A DNA stretch of 64,000 nucleotides, from assembly GCF_032884065.1 (NCBI RefSeq), contig NC_088868.1:3935720-3999719 (forward strand), written 5' to 3'. Positions 34,056-45,274 of this stretch are shown one piece after another (the first letter of the stretch is position 1; every line of letters begins with the position of its first letter). This DNA comes from Artemia franciscana (lineage: Eukaryota; Arthropoda; Branchiopoda; Anostraca; Artemiidae). The notes under the pieces are model-generated. The model was not told the DNA's origin and searched no databases. It was given only the letters and a program-made list of their open reading frames with translations. Made by a program: the position numbers and the translations under genes.

Positions 34056-34256
34056 TAATAAAACTTAACAAACCACTGTCAGGTAAAAATTAAAAAATTT
34101 TCATGAAAGACTTCAAAAATAGTTAAACAAAAATCTGAACATTGACTTAAGATAAAACAAAAGTTCCATCTTAAGATTAAGCCCCTTTGTCCTAATTTTG
34201 TCCAAAATATTATCAAATACATTTCAATCACCAAAAACACAATGTTTTAGATCTAC

Positions 34257-34418
34257 CTTCACTGTTAGAACATTTGGATTCCTGGGTGTCGTGTTCAAAT
34301 TTACAAGGTCCTGAAATGCCAGATAAATCAAGCGAAGGCACATCTTCAGGTTTTGGTGACAAAACATGGTTTGGATAATGAAAGGGCTTCTCGCTGTCAC
34401 GTGTTAAATCATCTTCAA
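34257..34418 (-). CDS. C2H2 zinc-finger protein, exon 3 (duplicated N-terminal module, copy B)
   Basis: This 162-bp exon lies between a TTTTTGAAG acceptor and a GAAG|GTAGAT donor, and is symmetric in phase (1-1). It encodes VEDDLTRDSEKPFHYPNHVL, SPKPEDVPSLDLSGISGPCK and FEHDTQESKCSNSE. No known domain is recognised; the sequence is acidic, with an H-x-P-N-H core and a conserved GPCKFE.DTQESK end. It is 60-70 % similar to exon 2, with the same flanking intron sequence (CGTCTTAAGATTAAG or variant), so one arose by duplication of the other. Skipping or including either exon would keep the reading frame. Confidence 0.82.
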
Positions 34419-34439
34419 CTTCAAAAACAAAATTTAAAT

Positions 34440-35009
34440 AAAACAGACAAAGAAAAATTAACAGTAAAGCTTACTAAGTAAATCTGAAAAATCTGACTTT
34501 TTATTTTTAGTTACGTGTAAAAATGTAAAAAAAGAAGATATTATATGAATACATAAAATCAGCAGATATGCAGGTTTTTTTTCACAAATTGTTTTCAAAA
34601 CTATACTTTTTATAAAGCAAAAGAAAACCAGGAACATTAAAAGAAATTCACTAACATAGAAAAGTGAAGCCTGAAATTATGGAGGGAAAAGTAATCTGAT
34701 GGCAAATAGCCACACCACCCCACCCCCCAAGCGAACCTTCTTTTTTTCCAAATTTGTCCGATAAAATTTTTGACATATTCATGGTTTCCAAAATAGACCA
34801 ATGATATTATATTAAAAACTCCGTCGTTTACACAGCCCCCTCCCCGAAACCTGGCTCATAGACCATAAGGCAATTTTTTTTAATTATTCGATTCTAAATT
34901 GCTACCAGAAGTTAAAAGTTTCAGTTTTGGGAGTTCTGTTGGGGTCTCTTCTTGAAAAGATGTTTCATTCAAGTCAAGTAAATGTTTTGAAATTCGTGGT
35001 ATTCCAAGC
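34440..35009. other. Intron 2 of the zinc-finger gene, no gene seen
   Basis: AT-rich with C-runs near 34715-34735 and 34840-34850. Nothing recognised. Confidence 0.35.
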
Positions 35010-35765
35010 TTCTTGTATCTTTACTTTAGCTATTCCCGGTGCTTCTGCACAGTAACCAAGCCAATGCCTCTTTTATTTCACTTCTTTACCATCTTCCACA
35101 AAGCACTTTTGTGAAGTAACTATGCCAAGTTCTTCGTTAATTGCCTTTCTCGTCTTTCAAAATATTTGACAACCTAATTTGACGGAGCACTTTTATTTTT
35201 GTATCTTTGCTTTAGCTTTTTTCTGTGCTTCTGTTGAGTAACCAAGTCAATGCCTCTTTTATTTCACTTCTTTACCATCTTCCACAAAGCACTTTTGTGA
35301 AGTAACTATGCCAAGTTCTTCGTTAATTGCCTTTCTCGTCTTTCAAAATATTTGACCACAACCTAATTTGACGTAGCACTCCTATTTTTGTATCTTTGCT
35401 TTAGCTTTTTTCTGTGCTTCTGCAGAGTAACCAAGTCAATGCCTCTTTTATTTCGCTGCTTTACCATCTTCCACAAAGTACTTTTGTGAAGTAACTATGC
35501 CAAGTTCTTCGTTAATTGCCTTTCTCGTCTTTCAAAATCTTTTACCACAACCTAATTTGATGGAGCACTCCTATTTTTGTATCTTTGCTTTAGCTTTTTT
35601 CTGTGCTTCTGCAGAGTAACCAAGTCAATGCCTCTTTTATTTCACTTCTTTACCATCTTCCACAAAGCACTTTTGTGAAGTAACTATGCCAAGTTCTTCG
35701 TTAATCGACTTTCTCGTTTTTCAAAATCTTTGACCCTAATTTAATTTGACGGAGCACTCCTAATT
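35010..35765. repeat. ~188-bp tandem array, four copies
   Basis: GTATCTTTGC and TTTAGCTTTTTTCTGTGC recur at about 35015, 35201, 35390 and 35579. Each unit includes CCATCTTCCACAAAGCAC and CCAAGTTCTTCGTTAATTGC. The first copy is most diverged. It lies between the two duplicated exons. Confidence 0.9.
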
Positions 35766-36184
35766 GCATAATATGTTGAAACATTCACTTGTGATGTCAG
35801 TCAAGACAAGTTGAGACGTTGACCGCATTTATGCACGCCTATTCAAATTAAGTATAAAACAGTTCAGGAGCTTCTAATATAAAACTGATGGTAAAAACTT
35901 CTAGTGGAGACAAATAAAATGATGAAAATATCTTTTTTGAATTAATTAGAGAAAATTAACAGTAAATTTGTTCCTTTCAAAATCCTCTACAAGTATGTAT
36001 TAAAATTATTAGAATTCTATGTACCATTTTCTTAGACAGGTTGAAATAGAATTTGCACAAAAAAGCCCAATTTAGAAAACCCAGACAAGAAAAATTTTTA
36101 AAATAGCAAACTCAGATCATGTTGCTGAATAAGGGAAATTGATAGAAACCAAAATGGATGTCTTTAAGCGTCTGTTGTCGCCAG
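35766..36184. other. Intron 2, unassigned
   Basis: No gene or clear repeat. Confidence 0.35.
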
Positions 36185-36385
36185 AAAGGCTCTGACTCTT
36201 CTATGACTTTTAGAGGGTGTTTATCCTTTTTTTCAAAAATTAGTAAATTTTCTCAGGCTCGTAACCTTTGATGGATAAGAGTAAACTTAATGAATCATAT
36301 ATATTTGAAATCAGCATAAAAATTTGATTCTTTTGATGTATCTATTGGTGTCAAAATTACATTTCTTAGAATTTTGGTGACAAGG
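36185..36385 (+). repeat. R1 short terminal fragment
   Basis: Contains CTATGACTTTTAGAGGGTG, CTCAGGCTCGTAACCTTTG and CTTAGAATTTTGGTGACAAG. It breaks off before the terminal palindrome. Confidence 0.6.
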
Positions 36386-36559
36386 TTAGACAGAAGAGTT
36401 TAGCTTCTAGGCAGTTCAGATCATAGCAGCCAATTTTCTTTTTATTTAAAGTAAACTTCAAATCAATATAATAGACAGATTTACCCCTTGTTTTTAAAAA
36501 GATATATACACTACAAATACGAACTGTATGATATATATAGAGATATGAGCAACAATAAA

Positions 36560-37905
36560 ACCTAAAAAGAACATAAATCATTACGTATATGAAGGGGGTT
36601 ACCTCCTCCTCAAAACCCCCCTCTTTATGCTGATGTTTTTAGTACTTTTCAAAAAAAACCTTCTTATTATTCCAATTAAACGAACATAGTGTCTCAGAAG
36701 TCATTCTTAAAAAATTGGGATAAAATTTAAACTTTAGCGTACAGTACAAAGAGCAAGGTGTTGAGCAGGAGGCAGGCCCCTTCATACATTCTTAGTACTT
36801 AATATATACTTAACAACTTCTGCTCGTTTTAAGTTTTAACTTTGCTCCTTACTTCCAGTTGAAAAAAAACAACCCAGTTCTTAAATTTAATTTCTGATGG
36901 TTTTTTAATTAATCCCAGGAAATCTGGCCCCACTTCCATGGAGAAATACCCTCTTAGTGGATATATTCTCTAGAAGATTCAATCCCGCTGAAAATTTACC
37001 AACGCAATTACCCTTAGCAATTCCAAGCGTAAAATTGAGACGAAAAAGAGAAAGCAAGAAATAAAAAGAAATTGAATAGATAATCTGGCGAATTCCCCCA
37101 GAGTATAATTTTCTTTAACAAGTTCAACCCATGAAAACTTCCCTCCCACGGAAAGTTTCCCGTGAAAAAAAAAACAGCAGGAAATTCGCCTTTCCATCCT
37201 ATAATGTATGTATTCCTACGAATAACAAATACTATGGGTAAACAATGGCCAATTTTTATAGCTTCAAGACCTTTCAAATGAGGCTGTGGGGGGTCATGTT
37301 ACATCCAAAGGCATATTTACTGGACCTTTCAACTAGACGAATAAAATGGCCATCTACAAATTTTTTTCGGACAATTTTGGGGAAAATGAGATGGGGAGGG
37401 GGCCTAATTGCCCACCAATCTTTTTGGTCACTTAAAAAAGGGCACTAGAACGTTTAATTTCCGTTTGAATAAGCCATTTCGCGAAATTCTAGGACAACTG
37501 GGTCAAAAAAGATCACACCTGAAAAAAAAACACAAATAACAAACAAATAAACAAGCATCCGTGATCTTTCTTCTGGAAAAAAATTTAAAATTCCACATGT
37601 TTGCAGATAGAAGCTTTAAATCTCAACGTTGAGGTTCTCTGATACGCTAACTCTGATGGTGTGATTTTCATTAAGATTTTATGACTTTTAGGGAGCGTTT
37701 CACCCATTTCTCGAAAATAAGGAAAATTTTCTTATGCTAGTAGCCTTACTTAATGAAACATATAATGAATATATTTGAATCAGCATAAAAATTTAATCTT
37801 TTTGATGTATCTATTGGTATCAAATATCCGTTTTTAGAGTTTCAGTTACTATTGAGCTGGGTCACCCCTTACTTACAGTTCGTTACCACGAACTGTTTAA
37901 TATTG
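36560..37905 (+). mobile_element. R1 single arm (about 1.35 kb)
   Basis: Runs from CATTACGTATATGAAGGGGG through the central hairpin and the TTTTTGGTCACTTAAAAAAG region to CACGAACTGTTTAAT. It sits immediately downstream of zinc-finger exon 2. Confidence 0.75.
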
Positions 37906-38087
37906 AAACCTACCAAACAACTTTCAAGTGAAAATTCAAAAATTATCATGAGAGACTACAAAAACACCTGCACATAGGAATAAGATACAAAAAAAAGTTC
38001 CGTCTTAAGATTAAGTCCCTTTGTCCTATTTTTGTCCAATAAAATATTATCTAACATATATAAAAAAAAACAATATTTCCGATGTAC

Positions 38088-38252
38088 CTTCATTGTTAGA
38101 AGATTTGGATTCCTGGGTGTCGTATTCAAATTTACATGGTCCTGATATGCTAGGTAAATTGAACAAAGGAACATCTTCACGTTTTGGTGACAAAAGATGA
38201 TTTGGAAAATGAAAGAGCTTCTCGCTGTCAACTGGTGAAACATCTTCAACTT
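38088..38252 (-). CDS. C2H2 zinc-finger protein, exon 2 (duplicated N-terminal module, copy A)
   Basis: This 165-bp exon is flanked by an ATTTTTTTTAG acceptor and a GAAG|GTACAT donor, phase 1-1. It encodes VEDVSPVDSEKLFHFPNHLL, SPKREDVPLFNLPSISGPCK and FEYDTQESKSSNNE. It joins exon 1 in frame (AAC G|AA) and exon 3 in frame (GAA G|TT). It has no recognised domain. The shared upstream boundary differs by one codon between the two copies, which may reflect a shifted acceptor. The N-terminal position of a short acidic module ahead of C2H2 fingers suggests a protein-interaction or regulatory region, but that is inference only. Confidence 0.82.
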
Positions 38253-38613
38253 CTAAAAAAAATTTTTAACTAAACAGACACGCGTAAAAATGTAAGTGAA
38301 AGTTCTTAAGCCGAACTGGCCAGACATGACAGTAAACAATCAAGAGATATAAAACTCCACAAAAAGAAAACTTAACACGAGACGACGGCCAGTAGAATTA
38401 AAAGACTAAAACAACGCGGATATTTCGCCTGTATAAAACAAGGCGTCTTCAGCACAAGATAGAAAATTAAAAGAAAACTAATCTAAAAACCACCACCAAA
38501 TATAATAAATACAATTGTCGCTACTTATCCACGTAGGGAAAAGCAGCTATGCGAGTTTCTTCAATGAGAATCAAAGAGCAACTGAGGAAAAATTTATGAA
38601 AATTGAAACTTAG

Positions 38614-39590
38614 TTAATTATTCTGTTGCGAAATAATCCTCTTGTAAGCTAACATTGAAGCAACTCTTTTTGGTCTAGTGGGTAATCTTGTCCCCTGGTG
38701 ATTGTGTAAAATTTTAATTCCCCCATCGACTATTGGTTCATTTTTTAAAAGAATATCATAAATTGGGTCAATATTTAAATTCCCTGTGTCTCTATTTATT
38801 GAAATATTAGCAAATATATGTTTTTTTTATTTCTATAGCCTCCCTCGCCCACTGAGAAAAACCTCTATCATTAGAAATAGCTGTAGCCTCATCAAATTGT
38901 ATAAAATGTTCAGGATAAAAGAATGTGTGTTCAGCTAGAGCCGAAACAAAAGTTTCGGGAGGCTTTTTTAGTTGTAGGGTTTTTTCTATTGAGTTGCGAT
39001 GCTCAATAAATCTTTCAGTAAATTGTGGGTGAGTTCTACCAATATAAAACTTTCCACAGGAACAAGGAATTTTATATACCCCACTAACTAAATCTCCCCG
39101 GGTTAAATCCTTCCCAAAATTAAGAAAACTACCTAATGGTCTCACTGATTGGAAACAAATATCAATGTTATGTTTACCCAAAATTCTTTTAAGCATATCC
39201 CCCAAAGTAGGTACATAAGGTAAAGAAATGAAACGTTTCGGTAAGTTTAATTCTGTGCACTGTGAAACCCCAATAACCCTACTGTTGTGTTTAATGCGTC
39301 TATTTTTTTCATTTTATCAATGAATTTAATCGGGTAGCTATTACAAAATAAAAAATCCCTCAAATATAACAATTCAGAACCTAAAAACTCCCAGGAACAA
39401 ATTCTGAAAGCTCTATCCACCAGTGCAATCACAACCCCTCGTTTCACTGAGATAGGGTGGCAAGAGTGAAAGTTCAAATACCTATCACTGTGGGTAGGCT
39501 TTCTATAAACTGAAAAAAGTAAATGGAACTCACTTTTGATCAATAAGATATCCAGAAAAGGTAGTTTCTGAGGTAGATATCCAGAAAAGG
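38614..39590 (-). pseudogene. Penelope-like element fragment: RT C-terminus and GIY-YIG endonuclease
   Basis: On the minus strand LPFLDILLIKSEFHLLFSVY and RKPTHSDRYLNFHS (39575-39460) match the end of the reverse transcriptase of Penelope-like elements. PYVPTLGDMLKRILGKHN follows, then GVYKIPCSCGKFYIGRTHPQ near 39080-39020, a GIY-YIG endonuclease with its Cys-rich insert. The C-terminal tail continues to a stop at 38614. At least two frameshifts (near 39235 and in an A-run at 38821-38828) disrupt it, and the 5' part is absent. It lies in intron 1 of the zinc-finger gene, on the same strand, with a short repeat GATATCCAGAAAAGG at its truncated end. Confidence 0.85.
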
Positions 39591-40702
39591 AAATGGAAAT
39601 TTTTAGATCTCTTTTTGAGAATCAAAAGGGACTGAGGGGCAACCAGCCATCCTGCCTTCTTTACCTCCAATCAATCCGATCAAATTTTTGAGACAGCCAT
39701 TTTGTTAAAATAAGTCAAAAGATTGGTTAAAAAACTTCAGGGTCAACACAAAAATCCAGAGCCCTGGGGCAAGTGTTGTATGTCATGTTCAGGGGAAATA
39801 TAAGGTTCTTCTGCGAGGATTTTGAAAATATTTCAAAGATAAGGTAAGCCGAACCCACTCCACTACTCAAAACACTTGTGAATGATATTTTATTCCAAAA
39901 CTAAAGGGAGCTGACACCTGGACTTCTCTGCATGGCCAACCCCCCTTCCACCAACAAAACTTATTAACGATATTATATTCCAAAAATTATGGCAACTCAC
40001 CCCTGGCCCTGCAAGATCCGATACCCCCCTCTCTCCCCCAAAAAACAACTTATTAAAATATTTAATTCCAAGACTTATGGGAAGATACCCGTCCTCCCCC
40101 AAAATGTTATCAGATAAGTCATGGAAACTGCCCCTGGCTTCCCCCCTTCCTCTCTGGTCAACTTGTTCAGGTTAACTGAATGAACAAAAAAATAGTATTT
40201 TAAAGCTGAACAATCACAAAAAAATAGACAATTAAAACCAAAAAAAAATACCAATTAATCGAGATTTTATGCATTAGTTCCCATAATATAAAATACAAAA
40301 TATAGTCTCCCAAAGTTTAGAAGCTGAATTCAAATAACTTTATTCATCCCTTACAAGTATTATGATTAGATATTCCCATCTGAATACCCATAACTAACCC
40401 TGCTTTAGCGAAAATATTTAATTCATCATACCATCACAGAGAAAGAATGACAGAAAATTTCTCTACCGGATGATTAATTGTCTCACCGAAGTTAAAAATT
40501 AACGCTTATAAATTGAATTTAAAGGCGTTTTGCGTCAAAAAGAAGCCATTTTATCACCCATAAGCTATTAATCGTTAGATTAAGAACATTTTTTTTTCTA
40601 GGACCACATAATAAGCAAGGAGGAAAAAAAGGGAATAATTATTATGTAGATCAAAGTAGGTTTTCTTTTATTCTGACACAAAAAATTAGCTGTACAACTT
40701 AC
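39591..40702. other. Intron 1, diverged R1-like and unassigned sequence
   Basis: 39600-40150 carries words resembling a reversed, very diverged R1 arm (GAGACAGCCATTTTGTTAAA, ATGTCATGTTCAGGGG) and C-rich stretches. The rest is AT-rich with no gene. Confidence 0.4.
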
Positions 40703-40772
40703 CGTTTTTAATGAAAGAATCCTGAGAAACTGTGATAGGATCGGTCATTTTCAGAATTTGTGGCAAATCCAT
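40703..40772 (-). CDS. C2H2 zinc-finger protein, first coding exon
   Basis: ATG at 40772-40770 opens MDLPQILKMTDPITVSQDSF then IKN and ends in phase 1 at a strong donor (AACG|GTAAGTTG). That phase matches the phase-1 starts of exons 2, 3 and 4. Joined, the four exons total 1116 bp, 371 codons plus stop, without interruption. The exon is short and lacks a known motif, so the call rests on the start codon, the donor, the phase and its place. An octamer-like ATGCAAAT lies at 40797-40804, just upstream. Confidence 0.7.
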
Positions 40773-41059
40773 GAAAAATCTTGGAACAGAGTTAAATGCA
40801 AATTATGAGAAGTATAGTACTATCATCGAAACTTGCATACAACACAAATTTTAGTCAGGAGATTCCTAAAATACAAAAGATATTAGGATTGATGACAAAT
40901 AATGACTTTTAACCACCACAGAGCAGATTTTAGGTTAATACAGTTGAAAAAAAAACCGACTCCACTCCTTCAGCAGTCTAAGCCATTACATTTTTTTTTT
41001 TAAGGGTGCTTATATTCAAAAGCTGTCTTTTTGATAAAATTACATAAAAAAAACAAGAG
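40773..41059. other. Upstream flank of the zinc-finger gene
   Basis: Presumed 5' UTR and promoter region on the minus strand. No TATA box at a convincing place. A stretch of T and A runs occurs near 40985-41055. Confidence 0.35.
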
Positions 41060-43850
41060 CTAAGAGCTCATATGGCACTTGTGACGAGGCGAGAAGAGCT
41101 AAGAGCCAAGAGATCATATGGTATGAGCTCTAACAAAATTCTATGAATCAATAGATTGATTTAAAAAGGAAAATAAGAGGCTTGATGCCGGTCAAGATTT
41201 AAAATAAGAGCTCTGAGTCACAAAGTCCTTCTAAATATCAAAATTCATTAAGATCCGATCACCCACTCGTAAGTTATAAATACCTAATTTTTTCTAATTT
41301 TTCCTCTCCCTTTTGCCCCCCCAGATGCTCGAATCTGGGAAAATGGCTTTATCAAGTCAAATTGTGCAGCTCCCTGACACGCCTACCAATAGCCCTAGCA
41401 CGTCCAGAAGCACCGAACTCGCCAAATCACTGAACCCCTCCCCCCAACTCCCCCAAAGAGAGCGAATCCAGTACGATTCTGTCAATCACGTATCAAGGAC
41501 ATTTGTTTATTCTATCTACCAAGCTTCATCCCGATTTATACATTCCAAGTGTTTTTCCAAGATTTCCCCCTCCAAATCCCCACAATGTCAAAAGATCTGG
41601 TCGGGATTTGAAATAAGAGCTCTGAGACATGAATTCCTTCTAAAAATCAAATTTCATTACGATCTGATCATCTATTCGTAAGATATAAATACTCGAATTT
41701 TCATGTTTTCCAAGAATTCCGGTTCCCCCCTCCAACTCCCCCGAATGTCAAAGGATCTGGTCGGAATTTGAAATTAGAACTTTAAAGCACACGATCCTTC
41801 TAAATATCAAATTTCATTAAGATCTGGTCACCCTTTCGTAAGTTACAAATACCTCAATTTTCAAAATTACCCCCCCCCCCCCAATTCCACCAAAGAGAGC
41901 AGGTCCGGTCCAGTTATGTCAGTCACGTATCTTAGACAGGTTTCTATTCTTCCCATCCAGTTTCATCCTGATCTCACCGCTTTAAGTATTTTCTAAGATT
42001 TCCGGTCCCCCCAACTGCCCCCCCCCCCCAATTATGCTTGATCCGGTTGAGATTTAAAATAAGATATCGGAGTTACAAGGTCCTTCTAAATATGAAGCTT
42101 CATGAAGATCCGATCACACCTTCGTAAGTTAAAAATATGTCATTTTTCTTATTTTTCAGAATTACTCCCCCCCCCCGCAATTGAGCGGATCCGTTCCAAT
42201 TATGTAAATTACGTATGCAAGACTTCTGCTTATTTTTCCAACGAAGTTTCATCCCAATCCCTCCAATCTAAGCGTTTCCCATCATTTTAGGTCCCCCCGC
42301 CCCAAACTTTCCCCAATGTCACCAGATCCGGTCAGGATTTAAAATAAGAGCTTTGAGACACGATATCCTTCTAAAAATCAAATTTCATGGAGATCCAATC
42401 ACCCGTTCGTAAGTTAAAAATACCTCATTTTTTTTTATTTTTCGGAATTAACCCCCCCCCCAACTACCCCAAAGAGAGCGGATCCGTTCTGGTTATGTCA
42501 ATCATGTATCTAGGAATCGTGTTTTTTTCCACCAAGTTTCATCCCGATCCCTCCACTCTAAGTGTTTTCCAATTTTTAGTTTTCTCCCTCCAAACTCCCC
42601 CCCCCCCCCAATGTCACCAGATCCGGTCGGGTTTAAAATAAGAGCTCTGAGCCACGATATCCTTCTAAATATCAAATTTCATTGAGATCCGATCACCCGT
42701 TCGTAAGTTAAAAATACCTCATTTTTTTATTTTTCAGAAATACCCCCCCCCCCCCCCCCCAACTACCCAAAAGAGAGCAGATCCGTTCCGTTTATGTCAA
42801 TCATCTATCTAGGACTTGTGTTTATTTTTCCCACCATGTTTCATCCCGATCCCTCCACTCTAAGTGTTTTCCAAGTTTTAGATTTCCCCCTCCCAACTCC
42901 CCGCCCCCATCACCAGATCCGGTCGGGATTTAAAATAAGAGCTCTAAGACACAGATATCCCTCTAAACATCAAATTTCATTGAGATCCGATCACCCGTTC
43001 GTAAGTTGAAAATACCTCATTTTTCTAATTTTTAAGACTTACTCCCCCCCCAACTACCCCAAAGAGAGCAAATCAGTTCCGATTATGTCAATCATGTATC
43101 TGGGACTTGCGCTTATTTTTTCCATCAAGTTTCATCCCGATCCCTCTACTCTAAGTGTTTTCCAAGATTTTAGGTTTCCCCCCTCCAACTCCCCCCAATG
43201 TCATCAGACCCAGTCGGGATTTAAAATAAGAGCTCTGAGACACAATATCATTCCAAACATCAAATTTCATTAGATCCAATCACCCGCTCATAAGTTAAAA
43301 ATACTTCATTTTTTCTATTTCTCCGAATTAACCGGCCCCTACTCCCCCCCAGATAGTCAAATCGGGAAAACGACTATTTCTAATTTAGTCTGGTCCAGTC
43401 CCTGATACGCTTGCCAAATTTCATCGTCCTAGCTTACCTGGAAGTGCCTAAAGTAGCAAAACCGGGACTTTAGGTTTTCCCCCTCCAACTCCCCCCAATG
43501 TCATCAGATCCGGTGGGGATTTAAAATAAGAGCTTTGAGACACAATATCATTGCAAACATCAAATTTCATTAAGATCCAATTACCTGCTGATAAGTTAAA
43601 AATACTTCATTTTTTCTATTTTTTTGCGAATTAACCGGGCCCCCACTCCCCCCCCCAGATGGTCAAATCGGGAAAACGACTATTTCTAATTTAATCTGGT
43701 CCAGTCCCTGATACGCTTGCCAAATTTCATCGTCCTAGCTTACCTGGAAGTGCCTAAAGTAGCAAAACCGGGACCGACAGACAGACCAACAGACCGACGG
43801 AATTGGCGATTGCTATATGTCACTTGGTTAATACCAAGTGCCATAACTAG
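41060..43850 (+). mobile_element. R4: satellite-carrying transposable element, ~295-bp monomers
   Basis: Ends are inverted: ATGGCACTTG near 41074 and CAAGTGCCAT at 43837-43846. The right end also forms the hairpin CACTTGGTTAATACCAAGTG. Inside, nine units share AAAATAAGAGCTCTGAGACAC, AAATTTCATTAAGATCCGAT and CACCCGTTCGTAAGTTAAAA; the last six are spaced 286-297 bp apart. C-runs of up to 18 interrupt each unit. Open frames of 60-122 codons are periodic with the satellite and are not genes. The tail GACAGACAGACCAACAGAC precedes the hairpin. The layout (terminal inverted repeats, internal satellite, 3' hairpin) resembles Helentron-type or other non-autonomous satellite-bearing elements; the class is unproven. 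Confidence 0.65.
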
Positions 43851-45270
43851 TTTTTCTAACTGAAAGTAAGAAGCGACATTAAAACTTAAAACGAACAGAA
43901 ATTACTCCGTGTATGGAATGGGTTGCCCCCTCCGTAATGCCTCGCTCTTTACGCTAAAGGTTTTAATTGCTTTAAAAAGCAGAATTGTGGCAAAGAGTCA
44001 AGTTTTTAATTGTTTTAAAAAGCAGAATTGTGGCAAAGAGTCAAACTTTAGCGTAAAGAGCGAGGGATTGCGGAGGGGATAACCCATTTCATATACGGAG
44101 TAATTTCTGTTCGTTTTAAGTTTTAATGTCGCTCCTTACTTTCAGTTAGAAAAACTAGTTTTTTTTTGTGTAATTTCTGAACGTTTTTGAATTAATTCAT
44201 GTTTGACTTTGGCTCTCCACACATAAATTATTAAAATCAAATTTGCAGAATAATTCCTTTTTTGGCTAAATGGCTTTCTATTAGTTTTGATCAGACGATT
44301 TTGAGAAATAAGGGATGGGGAAGGAGGCCTAGTTGCCATGCAATTTTTCGGTTACATAAAAAGGCAACTATAAATTTTAATTTTTAACGAAAGTTTTTAT
44401 TAGTAAAAAATATACGTAACTTAAGAATTAACTTACGTAACAAACTTTTATATTCTTTAATTTTTATTATATATATGAGGGGGTTTGTACCCTCGTTAAT
44501 ACCTCGTTCTTTACACTAAATCGTAAGTTTTGTCCCAATTCTTTAAGAACGACCCCTGAATCAGAAAGGCCGTAGAATAAATAGTTGAAATTACTAAAAA
44601 TACTATAGCATAAAGAGCGAGGTATTTATCTCCTCCTAAATACCTCGCTCTTTATGCTAAAGTATTTTTAGAACCCCTAATATGACTATGCGGAACAAAA
44701 TGGCCATATCAAAATTTTGATTTGTTGACTTTGGAGAAAAAATGAGCTTGGGAGGGGGCCTAGGTACCCTCCAATTTTTTTGGTCACTTAAAAAGGGCAC
44801 TAGAACTTTTCATTTCCGTTAGAATGAGCCCTCTTGAGACATTTTAGGACCACTTGGTCGATACGATGACCCCTGGGGAAAAGAAAAAAAAACAAACAAA
44901 TAAACACGCACCCGTGATTTGTCTTCTGGCAAAAAAAAATACGAAATCCCGCATTTTTGTAGATAGGAGCCTGAAAATTTTGCTATAGGGTTCTCTGATA
45001 CGCCGAATGCGATGGTGTGATTTTCGTTCAGATTCTGCGACTTTTAGGGGGATGTTTTCCCCTATTTTCTAAAATAAGACAAATTTTTTTCAGGCTCGTA
45101 ACTTTTGATGACGAAGACTAAATTTGATAAAACTTATATATTTAGAATCAGCATGAAAATCTGACTCTTTTTATGTATATTTTAGCATCAAAATTCCGTT
45201 TTTTAGAGTTTCGTTTACTATTGAGCCGGGTCGCTCCTTACTACAGTTCGTTACCACGAACTGTTTGACA
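43847..45270 (+). mobile_element. R1 single arm (about 1.4 kb)
   Basis: Begins with the hairpin unit bounded by ACTAGTTTTTCTAACTGAAA and its complement (43847-44157). It continues through the R1 landmarks to GAGCCGGGTCGCTCCTTACT and CACGAACTGTTTGA. It abuts R4 directly. Confidence 0.8.
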
Positions 45271-45274
45271 AGAA

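Noticed and set aside
41313-43273. Series of 60-122-codon plus-strand frames suggesting a repeat protein
   Set aside because: They recur with the 295-bp satellite period, change frame between units and run through C-runs; satellite DNA explains them.
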